Of a stretch of DNA of 64,000 bases, positions 21,107 to 29,274 are shown one piece after another (the first letter of the stretch is position 1; every line of letters begins with the position of its first letter). Both the position numbers and the translations under genes were made by a program. The stretch lies in assembly GCA_949502235.1 (NCBI GenBank), contig CATBDC010000009.1:32190-96189 (forward strand). The letters are read 5' to 3'. Source of the stretch: an uncultured Lachnospiraceae bacterium. Its GTDB lineage: Bacteria; Bacillota; Clostridia; Lachnospirales; Lachnospiraceae. The notes beneath the pieces are model-generated. The model made no database searches. It was not told where the DNA came from and saw nothing but the letters and a program-made list of their open reading frames with translations.

Positions 21107-22467
21107 ATGGGAACATACTTAAATCCCGGCAGCAGTGGGTTTGAAGCCATCCGGAAAGGGCCGTATGTTGACAAGACCGGCCTGATAAGCCTAATCAACC
21201 GCACCATCGGCACAAAGCAGAATCTGACCTGTATCAGCATATCATCCGTGAACTGACAGCCAGTTATCCTGAACTGAAAACCGAAGAAAGCTTCATCTCC
21301 ACATTAATCAATGCCACGATATTAACCGGGAACCGGTTTGTCATGATCATTGACGAATGGGACGCGCCAATCCGGGAATTTAAAAGCAACTGGCAGACGA
21401 AGCAGGACTACCTGGAATCTTTGCGGATGTTATTCAAGAACAGCGGGACTACCTCCCGGATCTTTGCCGCAGCATATATGACAGGAATCCTGCCAATCAA
21501 AAAGGACGGTTCCCAGTCTGCCATATCTGATTTCCGGGAATTCTCCATTCTCGATCCCGGTGAATATGCTGAATTTACAGGGTTTACGGAAGAGGAAGTC
21601 CATACATTATGCGATACCTATCACATGCGGTTTGAAGATGCTAAGAGCTGGTATGACGAATATTCCTTTGATACCGTACATTCTGTATACAATCCTTATT
21701 CCATTATGAGTGCCATGTTAACTGGTAAATTCAAATCCTACTGGAAGAAAACATCTGCCGCAGAGGCTCTTCTGACTTATATAGATATGGACGAGGACGG
21801 ACTTCAGGAGGATATTGCCAGACTGATCAGCGGAGAAGAAATCGATGTTGATGCGGAAGGCTTTGAAAATGACTTTGAAACCTTTAAAAGCAGGGACGAT
21901 GTATTAACGCTTATGATTCATCTGGGATATCTGACATATACAGAAGAAGAACACGGAAAGGGAACTGTCCGGATACCCAATATGGAGATTCGGCTGGAAT
22001 TCAACCGAATCCTTAGAAAAGGATCACATACAGAGTTAATCCGTCTGATCCATGAATCGGATCATCTCCTTGAAAGTACGATACAAGGAGATTCCGAGGC
22101 TGTAGCACAGGCGATTGCACGGGTACATGACTCTAATTGCGCGCCGCAGTTCTATAATAATGAGCAGGCCTTACGTGCAGTGATCAGATATGCCTATCTC
22201 ACATGCGTTGATCAGTACAGCAGAATAGAAGAGCTTCCATCCGGCCACGAGTATGCGGATATCATATTTATCCCCAAAAAACGCTCTTTCTTGCCGGCAA
22301 TGATCATTGAATTAAAGTGGAATAAAACAGCAGCAGGAGCCATAGCTCAGATTAAAGAGCGGAACTACCCTGCGGCTCTTAAGAACTTCGGAAGTCCATT
22401 GCTTCTGGTGGGACTGAATTATGATGAAAAGACGAAGATACACTCTTGTGTAATTGAAAAACTATAA
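21107..22467 (+). pseudogene. AAA-ATPase_like/PD-(D/E)XK gene disrupted by internal deletion
   Basis: ATG at 21107 has GGAGGGAG upstream and encodes MGTYLNPGSSGFEAIRKGPY, the usual start of the AAA-ATPase_like/DUF1703 family. The frame ends at TGA 21254-21256. Family members continue LTCISRPRRFGKS (Walker A); here that region is absent and the text jumps at about 21230-21238 (around TATCAGC) to a later part in another frame. That frame is then open to 22467 and keeps Walker B FVMIIDEWD, and a complete nuclease-like end (YADIIFIPKK...MIIELKW). Loss of the P-loop plus a frameshift makes the gene non-functional as an ATPase. Confidence 0.85.
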
Positions 22468-22480
22468 GGTCAAATAAACC

Positions 22481-22517
22481 CAGTCACTGCGGATATGTAC
22501 GATTCCGCAAGTGACTG
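22481..22517. terminator. Stem-loop after the broken ATPase gene
   Basis: CAGTCACT (22481-22488) with GCGGA pairs with TCCGC and AGTGACTG (22510-22517). No clear T-run follows, so terminator function is tentative. Confidence 0.4.
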
Positions 22518-22614
22518 TATCAGGCGCAGGGATATGCCAGAGCATATTCCTGCAACAAAATGCCAAGGACTTTTTAATCATATGCAGAAATTCCTCTGTT
22601 CTTCTATTTTTTTA

Positions 22615-22642
22615 TTGACAAAAACCTCCCTTCCGATATAAT
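22615..22642 (+). promoter_or_regulatory. Orphan sigma-A-like promoter
   Basis: TTGACA (22615-22620), a 16-base spacer and TATAAT (22637-22642). No supported plus-strand gene follows; the next features are on the minus strand. Its own gene was probably lost in rearrangement. Confidence 0.55.
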
Positions 22643-22678
22643 CATTGGTAAAAGAGATGGGTTTTCACCGTACAGTTT

Positions 22679-23008
22679 TTACTCAAACGGGCTGCTCGTT
22701 TCTTTTTTTATTGCCAGCAAGTCAAAAAGATATTTCTTCCCGTCCGCATCATGATGCACCAACATCCGGGCAAAGAAGATATTATACCGGCAGACCTCGC
22801 CGCTCTTATCATCATATACCGGCAGGGCAAACCGCACATCATACCGATACCACCCTTTGGCATCCTTTTCATGCTTCTTTTTCGTATTCTCCGAATACTC
22901 TCCATTCACAGCAATCTGGAGCAACTCTGGTATCCCCTGCACCGCATTGACCTTAGCCTTCGCGTCCGGACTTGTTGGTGACATATCCCAAACCCCTGCG
23001 ATCATCAC
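22679..23008 (-). pseudogene. C-terminal remnant of a mobile-element nuclease-like protein
   Basis: About 109 codons open from a GTG-like position, with in-frame coding-like sequence for a few codons more until a stop near 23050. The piece GWYRYDVRFALPVYDDKSGE followed by RYNIFFARMLVHHDADGKKY resembles the C-terminal BECR-type (barnase/RelE-like) domain found at the end of large proteins on integrative elements. No ribosome binding site or N-terminal domain is present. I read it as a leftover from an excised element. Confidence 0.45.
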
Positions 23009-23076
23009 CTGCGGTGATGACTGCGCGTTCCATTGGCACGCTGAAAAACAAAAGCAGGAGGGAACTTATTGCCGTG

Positions 23077-23832
23077 TTATTCTGTAGCATACATATTACT
23101 GTAAATATCCAGGATAGAATCCTTCGGGCGGTTAATACCTATATCTGTTAAGCGGATCTCTGTCTCACGCATTTGGGCTATAAACTGTGTAATGTCCTCG
23201 CCGACAGATTTCGGAACAGTTATTTTCTGACCCTCTCGTACTAACTGGAATAAGCGGAATACATCCAGCCGGTGCTTTTTAATATCCCTTGAGTTTACAT
23301 GGAGCCCTTCGGCCCTTTTGCTTTTCAGGTCCAACCATGCCTTCATTTTCAGAGGAATGATATGCTCCGCATCCAATATGGAAATACCATCGATAACGGT
23401 TCGTCCGTCTAAAGGGAAGCGGTAGTAACCGTCATTAAGAAGAATCGCAGACAGGCTGGAAACTTCATCATCAATATGCAGCGGCATAAGATGTGTGTCT
23501 GGCTGCAAGACCACATGACTTTGCGGCCGTGAAAACAACTCGATCATTTTAGGATAAGCCGGATTTGTCGGTTCTACAAAACGATAGAACTCCGGCTTAC
23601 CGTTGCTGCGCTGTCTGGCCTGATAGCCGCCAGCCTCGATAAATAACCAGAAGGCTTTTGCAAAATCTGCAGTCAGAGCCTCAACCGTCAGCACCATGTC
23701 GATGTCAACAGTCTGCCTGAAATCAAGGCCTGCATCGTTCATCAGAAGGTCACAGGCAAAGCCGCCAATTACCGTATACTGCTCCTTAAAATTACTGAAA
23801 TGTTCCCGAAATATACTGATACCGTTTATCAT
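23077..23832 (-). CDS. AbiEii-type nucleotidyltransferase toxin
   Basis: 251 aa. The NTase core is visible as VIGGFACDLL (GG at 23-24) and TVDIDMVL (D43, D45), which in the AbiEii/MenT family bind nucleotide and metal and modify tRNA or other targets, halting growth. The rest is helical with LKMKAWLDLKSKRAEG. It lies 12 bases after the winged-helix gene at 23845-24825, matching a type IV toxin-antitoxin layout that can abort phage infection. Toxicity is inferred from family. Confidence 0.8.
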   Translation of the reverse strand: MINGISIFREHFSNFKEQYTVIGGFACDLLMNDAGLDFRQTVDIDMVLTVEALTADFAKAFWLFIEAGGYQARQRSNGKPEFYRFVEPTNPAYPKMIELFSRPQSHVVLQPDTHLMPLHIDDEVSSLSAILLNDGYYRFPLDGRTVIDGISILDAEHIIPLKMKAWLDLKSKRAEGLHVNSRDIKKHRLDVFRLFQLVREGQKITVPKSVGEDITQFIAQMRETEIRLTDIGINRPKDSILDIYSNMYATE

Positions 23833-23844
23833 TTGATTTTCTCC

Positions 23845-24825
23845 TTATTCTTCCTCTGTGACAGGCAATTCATGTTTTTCACGAATTTTATCCAGGCACA
23901 TCTGAATCCGTTCGTTGGAATCATTGTCCATGCTCAGCAACAGGGAAATATCATCTACACAGGCATTTTTCGCCAATATAGCAGGGTCATAGGACCATAC
24001 CTCAAAGATAAAGCCGCCGAAATCTCCAAAATACTGTTCAGTACAAATAGCATCTGCCGGTATTTTCGTAGCAGTCTTTTTAGAAACAGCAATGGCGCCA
24101 TCCTGTTCATTTACACTAATTATAGATTGCTGTGCCAGCGCCCGTATTCCACTTATGACCTGTTTTTCAATCCGAACCGGTGTTTTCACATAAATGCGCC
24201 GCTCCACGGGTGATTTCAGACGTTCATATCCCTTTTTCAAAAATTCCGGTTTCTCGTATGCCAAAGTGATCCATTTATGCGTGCCTTTTGCATTTTGCGT
24301 AATCAGGCCAGAAGCAGTAAGATCATGGGCAGCTCTCGTACAGGTCGCTTTTGAGAGGGAAAGCTCTTTTGCAATCTGTGTCAGGTTTACAGGCTCCGTA
24401 TTCTGGCCATAATATAAATACAAAAAGACGAGCTGTGTTCCCGGAGCCATTTTATCGGCAATAGTCGTTTCCGCCTTAAACTGTTCACGGAAGGAACATC
24501 CCCAAAATGGAAGATATACCTGCTGGGACATGGAAACGAAAGGAATGCGGTTTTCTATCAGGTTCCGCCTCTGCAGCGCAGTTAAATTTTCCAGACCCAG
24601 CGCACAGGGAATTGTACAAAGTTCCTGAAACTTTTTTAGCTGTTTTTTTAATGCAGGCAGCCGCCAGGAAGGATCCTTTGGAACCAAAATGATACATTGG
24701 TTTTGCCCCCAGATCAGCAGCCTTGGCGTATACCCATCGCGGATATAATAAGGCGTATCATCCACATAACGGTATTCTGTTTCTGTAATATCCGAACCGA
24801 ATACCGATTTAAGAAAAGATAACAT
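23845..24825 (-). CDS. AbiEi-like winged-helix antitoxin/repressor
   Basis: 326 aa from MLSFLKSVFG (24825), which has GGAGG about 10 bases upstream; the longer frame to 24918 crosses the promoter and is rejected. A winged helix-turn-helix is visible around residues 160-205: QLVFLYLYYGQ, NLTQIAKELSLSKATCTRAA and DLTASGLITQNAKG. The C-terminal part would neutralise the partner NTase. A promoter with CAACGG repeats lies immediately upstream, consistent with autoregulation. Confidence 0.75.
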   Translation of the reverse strand: MLSFLKSVFGSDITETEYRYVDDTPYYIRDGYTPRLLIWGQNQCIILVPKDPSWRLPALKKQLKKFQELCTIPCALGLENLTALQRRNLIENRIPFVSMSQQVYLPFWGCSFREQFKAETTIADKMAPGTQLVFLYLYYGQNTEPVNLTQIAKELSLSKATCTRAAHDLTASGLITQNAKGTHKWITLAYEKPEFLKKGYERLKSPVERRIYVKTPVRIEKQVISGIRALAQQSIISVNEQDGAIAVSKKTATKIPADAICTEQYFGDFGGFIFEVWSYDPAILAKNACVDDISLLLSMDNDSNERIQMCLDKIREKHELPVTEEE

Positions 24826-24851
24826 ATTCAGAAAACCTCCTTTGAATCCTT

Positions 24852-24903
24852 CCGTTGTTGCGTTGTTAATTTTTATTATACCGTTGCAAATGAAACACGT
24901 CAA
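24852..24903 (-). promoter_or_regulatory. Promoter and repeat operator of the AbiE-like pair
   Basis: On the minus strand: TTGACG (24898-24903), 17-base spacer, TATAAT (24875-24880). GCAACGG lies just before the -10 and CAACGCAACAACGG just after it (24852-24869), giving CAACG-type repeats on both sides, as expected for a self-repressing antitoxin. Confidence 0.65.
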
Positions 24904-24943
24904 GTAACTATGAAACAATCAAAAACAGAGCATCGGAATATTC

Positions 24944-24970
24944 GTTGCTGTTCACTCCGTTCACAGTAAC
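24944..24970. repeat. Dispersed GTTACTGT/ACAGTAAC palindrome, copy 2
   Basis: GTTGCTGT...ACAGTAAC; one base differs from the consensus left arm. It is followed by CAAATCAATTTAAAATT, as copy 39378 is followed by CAAATCCATTTAAAATT, so the repeat unit is longer than the palindrome. Confidence 0.7.
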
Positions 24971-25020
24971 ATGCGCAAATCAATTTAAAATTTCCTTCGG
25001 CAATGGGATTTGCTCACACT

Positions 25021-25077
25021 TGAATCATTTTCTTACGTACTTTGCATTTACTGCAAAGTACGTAAGAAAATGATTCA
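25021..25077. terminator. Perfect 26 bp inverted repeat ending the CotH operon
   Basis: Arms 25021-25046 and 25052-25077 are exact reverse complements around TTTAC. The right arm includes the stop codon of the CotH gene. As RNA this is a very long uninterrupted stem and probably ends transcription or protects the 3' end. Apex GCA-TTTAC-TGC is shared with the hairpin at 15055. Confidence 0.75.
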
Positions 25078-26937
25078 GAAGTGCATAGACCCCATATCCT
25101 CTATATTTACCCCCTCTACCTCTATCAGGGCACTGCTGTCTGCCTTCTGTCCTTCGTTTGTAGAAGGTATTGTTCCGTCTATCTGCCCTTTAATGCTTTC
25201 TGCCCGCAGCAGACAGAATTTCCCAAGGGCTTCTATACCCGCCTCAAACTCCTCATACGTACAGAATTTTGTGGGATCCTTTTCTACATAAGGGGCAATC
25301 ATCTGTGATACCTCTTCCATCACTACTGAAAAGTAACCGCTTTCAAAATATTCCTCAATAAACCTGTCAAAATATTCATGATACATTTCCGTGTATTCTT
25401 CATTCTCAAATATCCATGCAAGCATGGGCCTTGATGAAGCTTCTCCGCCTGATACCGGAGTGTCAACAGGATAATTTATAAGCCCTTTCGCATCTGTACC
25501 TGATTCAAATCCGCCGAATGCCAGATTATAATCCCACGGTATCATAGCCATCTGGCCGTCCTTTTCATATAAATAGTAATTATGAATCATGGAACCTGTG
25601 TAGCTGTCAAAATTGCAGACAAAATTATGGACTGCAAAATAACGGATTACCTGCTCGATATCTACCGTTTCCTCAATATCTGTCCCTTCATTCAGCTTCT
25701 TAAGAGAAGAGATCAGCCTGTCCTTGTCACTGTCTGTAATATCTGTCTTAGCATTTTCAAAAATATTACTGTAGCTTTCGTAGGAATCATCCGTGTATAT
25801 AAGAGAAACGTCCTTACTGTCTCTGCCTGGCATACCGTCATTTCCCGGGAAATTTCCCGGCCGGTTACTTTCACGGGGAATGTCGTCCGTCTGCGGCATA
25901 TTCCCTGTTTCCGGGATTTCTCCTTCCGTCATATTCCCCTCCGGCAGCTCTTCCATGTCCCCCGAAAACTCTTCCATTCCTCCCGGAAACTCTTCCTTGT
26001 CCCCCAGCGGCTTTTCCATTCCTCCCGGAAACTGACCCACATCTCCTGGCGGCTCTTCCATTCCTCCTGAGAACTGATCCATACCTTCCGAAGGCTCTTC
26101 CATCCCTCCCGGAAACTGACTCATGTCTCCCGGCGGCTCTTCCATACCCTCTGGACGCCCGGAGCCGCCGTCTGGGGCAGTCCCCTCCTGCGGCGCTTGC
26201 GGCACGCCTTCTTCCGGCGGTTCAGGACCTTGATTTTCTTCACCCTGCGGTATTTCGCCGGACCCGGAATCTCCTTCTGACATCTCGAATCCGCCGCCGT
26301 TTCCGCGGCCGCCTCCCATATCCATGCTGTCAGGCTTATAAAGCTCACCGTAATCATTCCCGTAATTCCTCTCCAGAAAGCTCTCCTCTACCGCTTCCAC
26401 CGCAAGATAAAGCCCCCAGTCCTCCCCGTTGACAGTAATATAGGCATAGCTGCAAAGGGGAGCGGCCACATCAAAGGAATTCATCATCTGATAGCAGAGA
26501 TAATCCTTCATATAAGTATGATCCTGAATGATATTATTCAGACTGATTTTATCCAGCCCGTAATAAGAAATCCCCGGATCATAACAGTCAAACTCAATTT
26601 TAAAGCTATATCTGTCATTTCCATATTTCTTTACTGAGCTTAAGGAGGTATTTCCCTTTGCCCTGATGCCCACATTTTTATATGTCTCGCCGTCAATCAC
26701 AACGGAACATTCTCTGTATTCTTCATTTTCACAGGTTTCCAGAAATTCATTCCAGTCATCCATCCTGACATCGATCTCGTGCACCCTGGAAGTGTCAAAC
26801 AGTCTGGATTCGTACCCCATATCAGCCGAAACAGGCAAGACGCCGTTTTTTCCCAGGCTGACTAGCACAAGCGCCAGAATCAGGGTAACGGAAATACAGG
26901 CAATACAAATCTTATCAATATGTCTGCTTGTTGACAT
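25075..26937 (-). CDS. CotH-family protein kinase-like surface protein
   Basis: 620 aa. A membrane anchor (about 12-30) precedes a CotH domain: VGIRAKGNTSL, LDKISLNN, EDWGLYLAVEAVEES and IPWDYNLAFGGF. CotH proteins of Bacillus are atypical kinases that phosphorylate spore coat proteins. Residues about 210-375 are a Gly/Pro/Glu/Met low-complexity insert with repeated GGMEEPPGDM-like units, splitting the domain. It is third in an operon with the VTC-domain and DUF4956 genes, a recurring trio in Firmicutes whose joint role is not established. It lies 10 bases after DUF4956. Confidence 0.88.
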   Translation of the reverse strand: MSTSRHIDKICIACISVTLILALVLVSLGKNGVLPVSADMGYESRLFDTSRVHEIDVRMDDWNEFLETCENEEYRECSVVIDGETYKNVGIRAKGNTSLSSVKKYGNDRYSFKIEFDCYDPGISYYGLDKISLNNIIQDHTYMKDYLCYQMMNSFDVAAPLCSYAYITVNGEDWGLYLAVEAVEESFLERNYGNDYGELYKPDSMDMGGGRGNGGGFEMSEGDSGSGEIPQGEENQGPEPPEEGVPQAPQEGTAPDGGSGRPEGMEEPPGDMSQFPGGMEEPSEGMDQFSGGMEEPPGDVGQFPGGMEKPLGDKEEFPGGMEEFSGDMEELPEGNMTEGEIPETGNMPQTDDIPRESNRPGNFPGNDGMPGRDSKDVSLIYTDDSYESYSNIFENAKTDITDSDKDRLISSLKKLNEGTDIEETVDIEQVIRYFAVHNFVCNFDSYTGSMIHNYYLYEKDGQMAMIPWDYNLAFGGFESGTDAKGLINYPVDTPVSGGEASSRPMLAWIFENEEYTEMYHEYFDRFIEEYFESGYFSVVMEEVSQMIAPYVEKDPTKFCTYEEFEAGIEALGKFCLLRAESIKGQIDGTIPSTNEGQKADSSALIEVEGVNIEDMGSMHF

Positions 26938-26947
26938 AAGCTTCCTC

Positions 26948-27619
26948 CTATCCCATATACTCTCCGTTATAGCTTACAAGAACAGCGCTGCCTACACCCT
27001 CCATATCAGATAAGGTGTTAATAAAATCTGTATTCTCACCCTTCAGGCGTATTTCAAGATTTAACTCTATCTCACCCTTTCTGGCCATTTTACTCTTTAT
27101 TATCAGCTTATGAACCTTGCTTTTAAGAAACTCTAAAGCCGCCTCCTCACTTACGCGATTTTCACAGCTTACAACAACAATATATGGACTTATATAAGAT
27201 TTCTTATTTACAAATATAAGCAGCACTGCCCCAATGGCTATGCTTCCTGTGAATGCCAGGGGAATGAGGCCGGCCGCCAGCACAATTCCCGCGCCGATAG
27301 CCCAGAACAAAAAGGCAATGTCAAGAGGCTCCTTAATGGCCGTCCTGAAACGTACAATGGACAGCGCGCCTACCATACCAAGAGACAGCACCACATTTGA
27401 AGTAACTGCAAGAATAACAACTGACGTGATCATTGTAAGAGCAATCAAGGTAACACCAAAGCTGGATGAGTACATCACACCCATAAATGTTTTCTTGTAG
27501 ATGAAAAAAATAAATACACCGAGTCCAAAGGCACATATGAGGACAACCGCCATATCAAGAAGGCTTACTCCTGTTATATTCTCCAGAAAGCTTGATTTAA
27601 AAATATCATTAAATGTCAT
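26948..27619 (-). CDS. DUF4956 membrane protein
   Basis: 223 aa from MTFNDIFKSS (27619), with GGAG upstream; the longer frame overlaps the preceding gene and is rejected. Three to four membrane helices occupy the first 120 residues, including the conserved LSLGMVGALSIVRFRTAIK segment after them. The C-terminal third is soluble with an alternating beta pattern. In related clusters it pairs with VTC polyphosphate polymerases, so transport or membrane coupling of polyphosphate is a plausible but unproven role. Confidence 0.85.
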   Translation of the reverse strand: MTFNDIFKSSFLENITGVSLLDMAVVLICAFGLGVFIFFIYKKTFMGVMYSSSFGVTLIALTMITSVVILAVTSNVVLSLGMVGALSIVRFRTAIKEPLDIAFLFWAIGAGIVLAAGLIPLAFTGSIAIGAVLLIFVNKKSYISPYIVVVSCENRVSEEAALEFLKSKVHKLIIKSKMARKGEIELNLEIRLKGENTDFINTLSDMEGVGSAVLVSYNGEYMG

Positions 27620-27669
27620 AATTTTTGTTCTCCTTTTTATTGTTCGTAAAATATTCCGTAATAAACTTC

Positions 27670-28341
27670 CTATCCATAAACGCGGCTGGCCGCATACTTG
27701 GAAAATGCACAGGATGAACATCCCTTAAGCTGGACCGCATCCCTGATAATCTCCGGAAGGAACGCATCCCATTTCACTTCCAGAATAACAGCCGGATTTT
27801 TAACTGGGATTAAAACACTGTGCTGATTTAAAAAATCTGTACGAAGCATGCCGGTCCTGATATGATAATCCAGCGTTACCCTCACATTTCCCGGCCCGTA
27901 AGTATAGGCCTTTCTGTCATATTCCACAATCGTTTTCGGCCTTAAGCCCTGTGACATCATCTTAGAATAAAGCTCAGCCGCAAGAGGCTTTTCCCCTTCT
28001 TTCATCCACTGGTACTCTCCCTTCAATAATCTCTCCACGTCTTCCTTTGAAACCCTCATAAGCTCCTTGCTGCAAAGTCCGTTCCATTTGCTCTTCTTCT
28101 CAAGACGAATATAGGAAATATCATTGCCGTAATAACGAAGCCTGAATTTTTCCCGCCGGTTTACACCATCCACCTTTTCGCGGAGGGCCTTATCCCCTGG
28201 GGTATCAAAGTAGAGGCTGCGAACCCTGTAGGCCCCATCCTCTCCATGAACATCCGGCTTTGCTGCCGCTTTAAGCCTCTGGGAAATAGTAATAAAATCT
28301 GAAGCATTTATCTCGTGCTTCCACTCATGACGAAAATCCAT
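27670..28341 (-). CDS. VTC-domain polyphosphate polymerase-like protein
   Basis: 223 aa from MDFRHEWKHE (28341) behind AAAGGAGGAG. The triphosphate-tunnel fold of VTC domains is shown by RHEWKHEI, SLYFDTPGD, RLRYYG, IRLEKKSKWNG, VEYDRKAYTY, VTLDYHIRTG and ILEVKWDAFLP: basic and acidic residues lining the tunnel. Yeast Vtc4 uses this domain to polymerise phosphate from ATP. It is first in the operon with DUF4956 and CotH genes. Confidence 0.88.
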   Translation of the reverse strand: MDFRHEWKHEINASDFITISQRLKAAAKPDVHGEDGAYRVRSLYFDTPGDKALREKVDGVNRREKFRLRYYGNDISYIRLEKKSKWNGLCSKELMRVSKEDVERLLKGEYQWMKEGEKPLAAELYSKMMSQGLRPKTIVEYDRKAYTYGPGNVRVTLDYHIRTGMLRTDFLNQHSVLIPVKNPAVILEVKWDAFLPEIIRDAVQLKGCSSCAFSKYAASRVYG

Positions 28342-28358
28342 TTTCTCCTCCTTTCTAC

Positions 28359-28377
28359 TTACTCCGTTCACAGTAAC
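28359..28377. repeat. Truncated copy of the GTTACTGT/ACAGTAAC palindrome
   Basis: TTACTCCGTTCACAGTAAC: the right arm is intact but the left arm is shortened. It is located directly upstream of the VTC gene's ribosome binding site. Confidence 0.5.
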
Positions 28378-28464
28378 CGGAAAAACCTTCATTCACTATA
28401 AATAAAAAATTTGTTAAAACTGTGGAAGGAATGTGACATTTATGTGTTTTAAATATTTTCGTAT

Positions 28465-28576
28465 GTACTGTTAAAATGACGTTCAAAGGACGGAAGTTCG
28501 GGGCGGTTTTTCCCCTAAGCAGACATTCAAGGGCATCTTATAACTGCCGTCCTCTGAACAATATTCCAATTGTACC
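28465..28576. repeat. Deletion derivative of the large structured repeat
   Basis: The ends match the 45.6-46.1 kb elements: GTACTGTT...GTTCAAAGGACGG on the left and CCGTCCTCTGAACAATATT on the right, pairing with each other. Inside, GGGGCGGTTTTTCCCCTAAG and CAGACATTCAAGGGC match the outer stem and inner start of those elements, but the central hairpin is missing. It fills most of the gap between the VTC operon and the nitroreductase gene. Confidence 0.7.
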
Positions 28577-28703
28577 GGTGGAATTTTCTCTAAAATAGAT
28601 AATGAATTTTTTTGTATAAAGGACTATACTATACATAAAAGAGCGCTGTAATATATTTCTTAGATATAGACAGCGGACAATGTTAGAAAAGGGGATGTTT
28701 AAG

Positions 28704-29222
28704 ATGAATGAAGTATTGAATAACATTTACACAAGAAGAAGTATCCGCAAATTTACAGATCAGGCAGTGCCGAAGGATTTAGTAGATGAGGTTGTAAAGG
28801 CCGGAGCTCACGCTCCGAGCGGAAAGAACATGCAGACCTATCGTTTCTTTATTATGCAGAAGGAAGAATCCATTCTTGCACTTCAGGAGGTTGTTGCAAA
28901 GGGCATGGAGAATCCGTCCTATACCTTTTACGGAACAAAGGCTCTCGTTATCGTTACCTGCAATAAGGAGGATGTAAATGGCGTGGAGGACGGCTCCTGC
29001 GCACTGGAAAATATGATGCTTGCCGCTCACTCTCTCGGACTTGGAAGCTGCTGGATTAACCAGCTTAAATACTGCGGGGACAAGCCGGAGGTTGCTGCCT
29101 ACCTTGACAAAATCGGACTGCCGGAAGGCCGCCGGGTTGTAGGGATGCTTGCACTTGGATATGCCGCAGACGCAGGTACGGAGCATAAAAGAATAGAGGG
29201 ACTCGTAACATATCTTGATTAA
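28704..29222 (+). CDS. Nitroreductase-family flavoprotein
   Basis: 172 aa. ATG at 28704 follows AAAAGGGG. Family marks: YTRRSIRKFTDQAVP (FMN phosphate and NAD(P)H binding), GAHAPSGKNMQ, and LGLGSCWINQLK with RRVVGMLALGY. It reduces nitro or quinone compounds with NAD(P)H via FMN, usually as a homodimer; the physiological substrate is unknown. Monocistronic, ended by a hairpin at 29247. Confidence 0.9.
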   Translation: MNEVLNNIYTRRSIRKFTDQAVPKDLVDEVVKAGAHAPSGKNMQTYRFFIMQKEESILALQEVVAKGMENPSYTFYGTKALVIVTCNKEDVNGVEDGSCALENMMLAAHSLGLGSCWINQLKYCGDKPEVAAYLDKIGLPEGRRVVGMLALGYAADAGTEHKRIEGLVTYLD

Positions 29223-29246
29223 AAGATAGATCCGGGAACCGGACAG

Positions 29247-29273
29247 GAGGCAGGTGATTCATTCACCTGCCTC
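29247..29273 (+). terminator. Intrinsic terminator after the nitroreductase gene
   Basis: GAGGCAGGTGA pairs with TCACCTGCCTC around TTCAT, followed by TTTACT. It lies between convergent genes. Confidence 0.75.
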
Positions 29274-29274
29274 T

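Noticed and set aside
22645..22950. Plus-strand ORF after the orphan promoter at 22615
   Set aside because: Its His/Ser/Pro-rich composition and lack of a ribosome binding site mark it as the antisense shadow of the mobile-element remnant.
25075..26937. Frameshift suspected inside the CotH gene because of its repeat-rich middle
   Set aside because: The frame is open throughout and CotH motifs occur on both sides of the insert.
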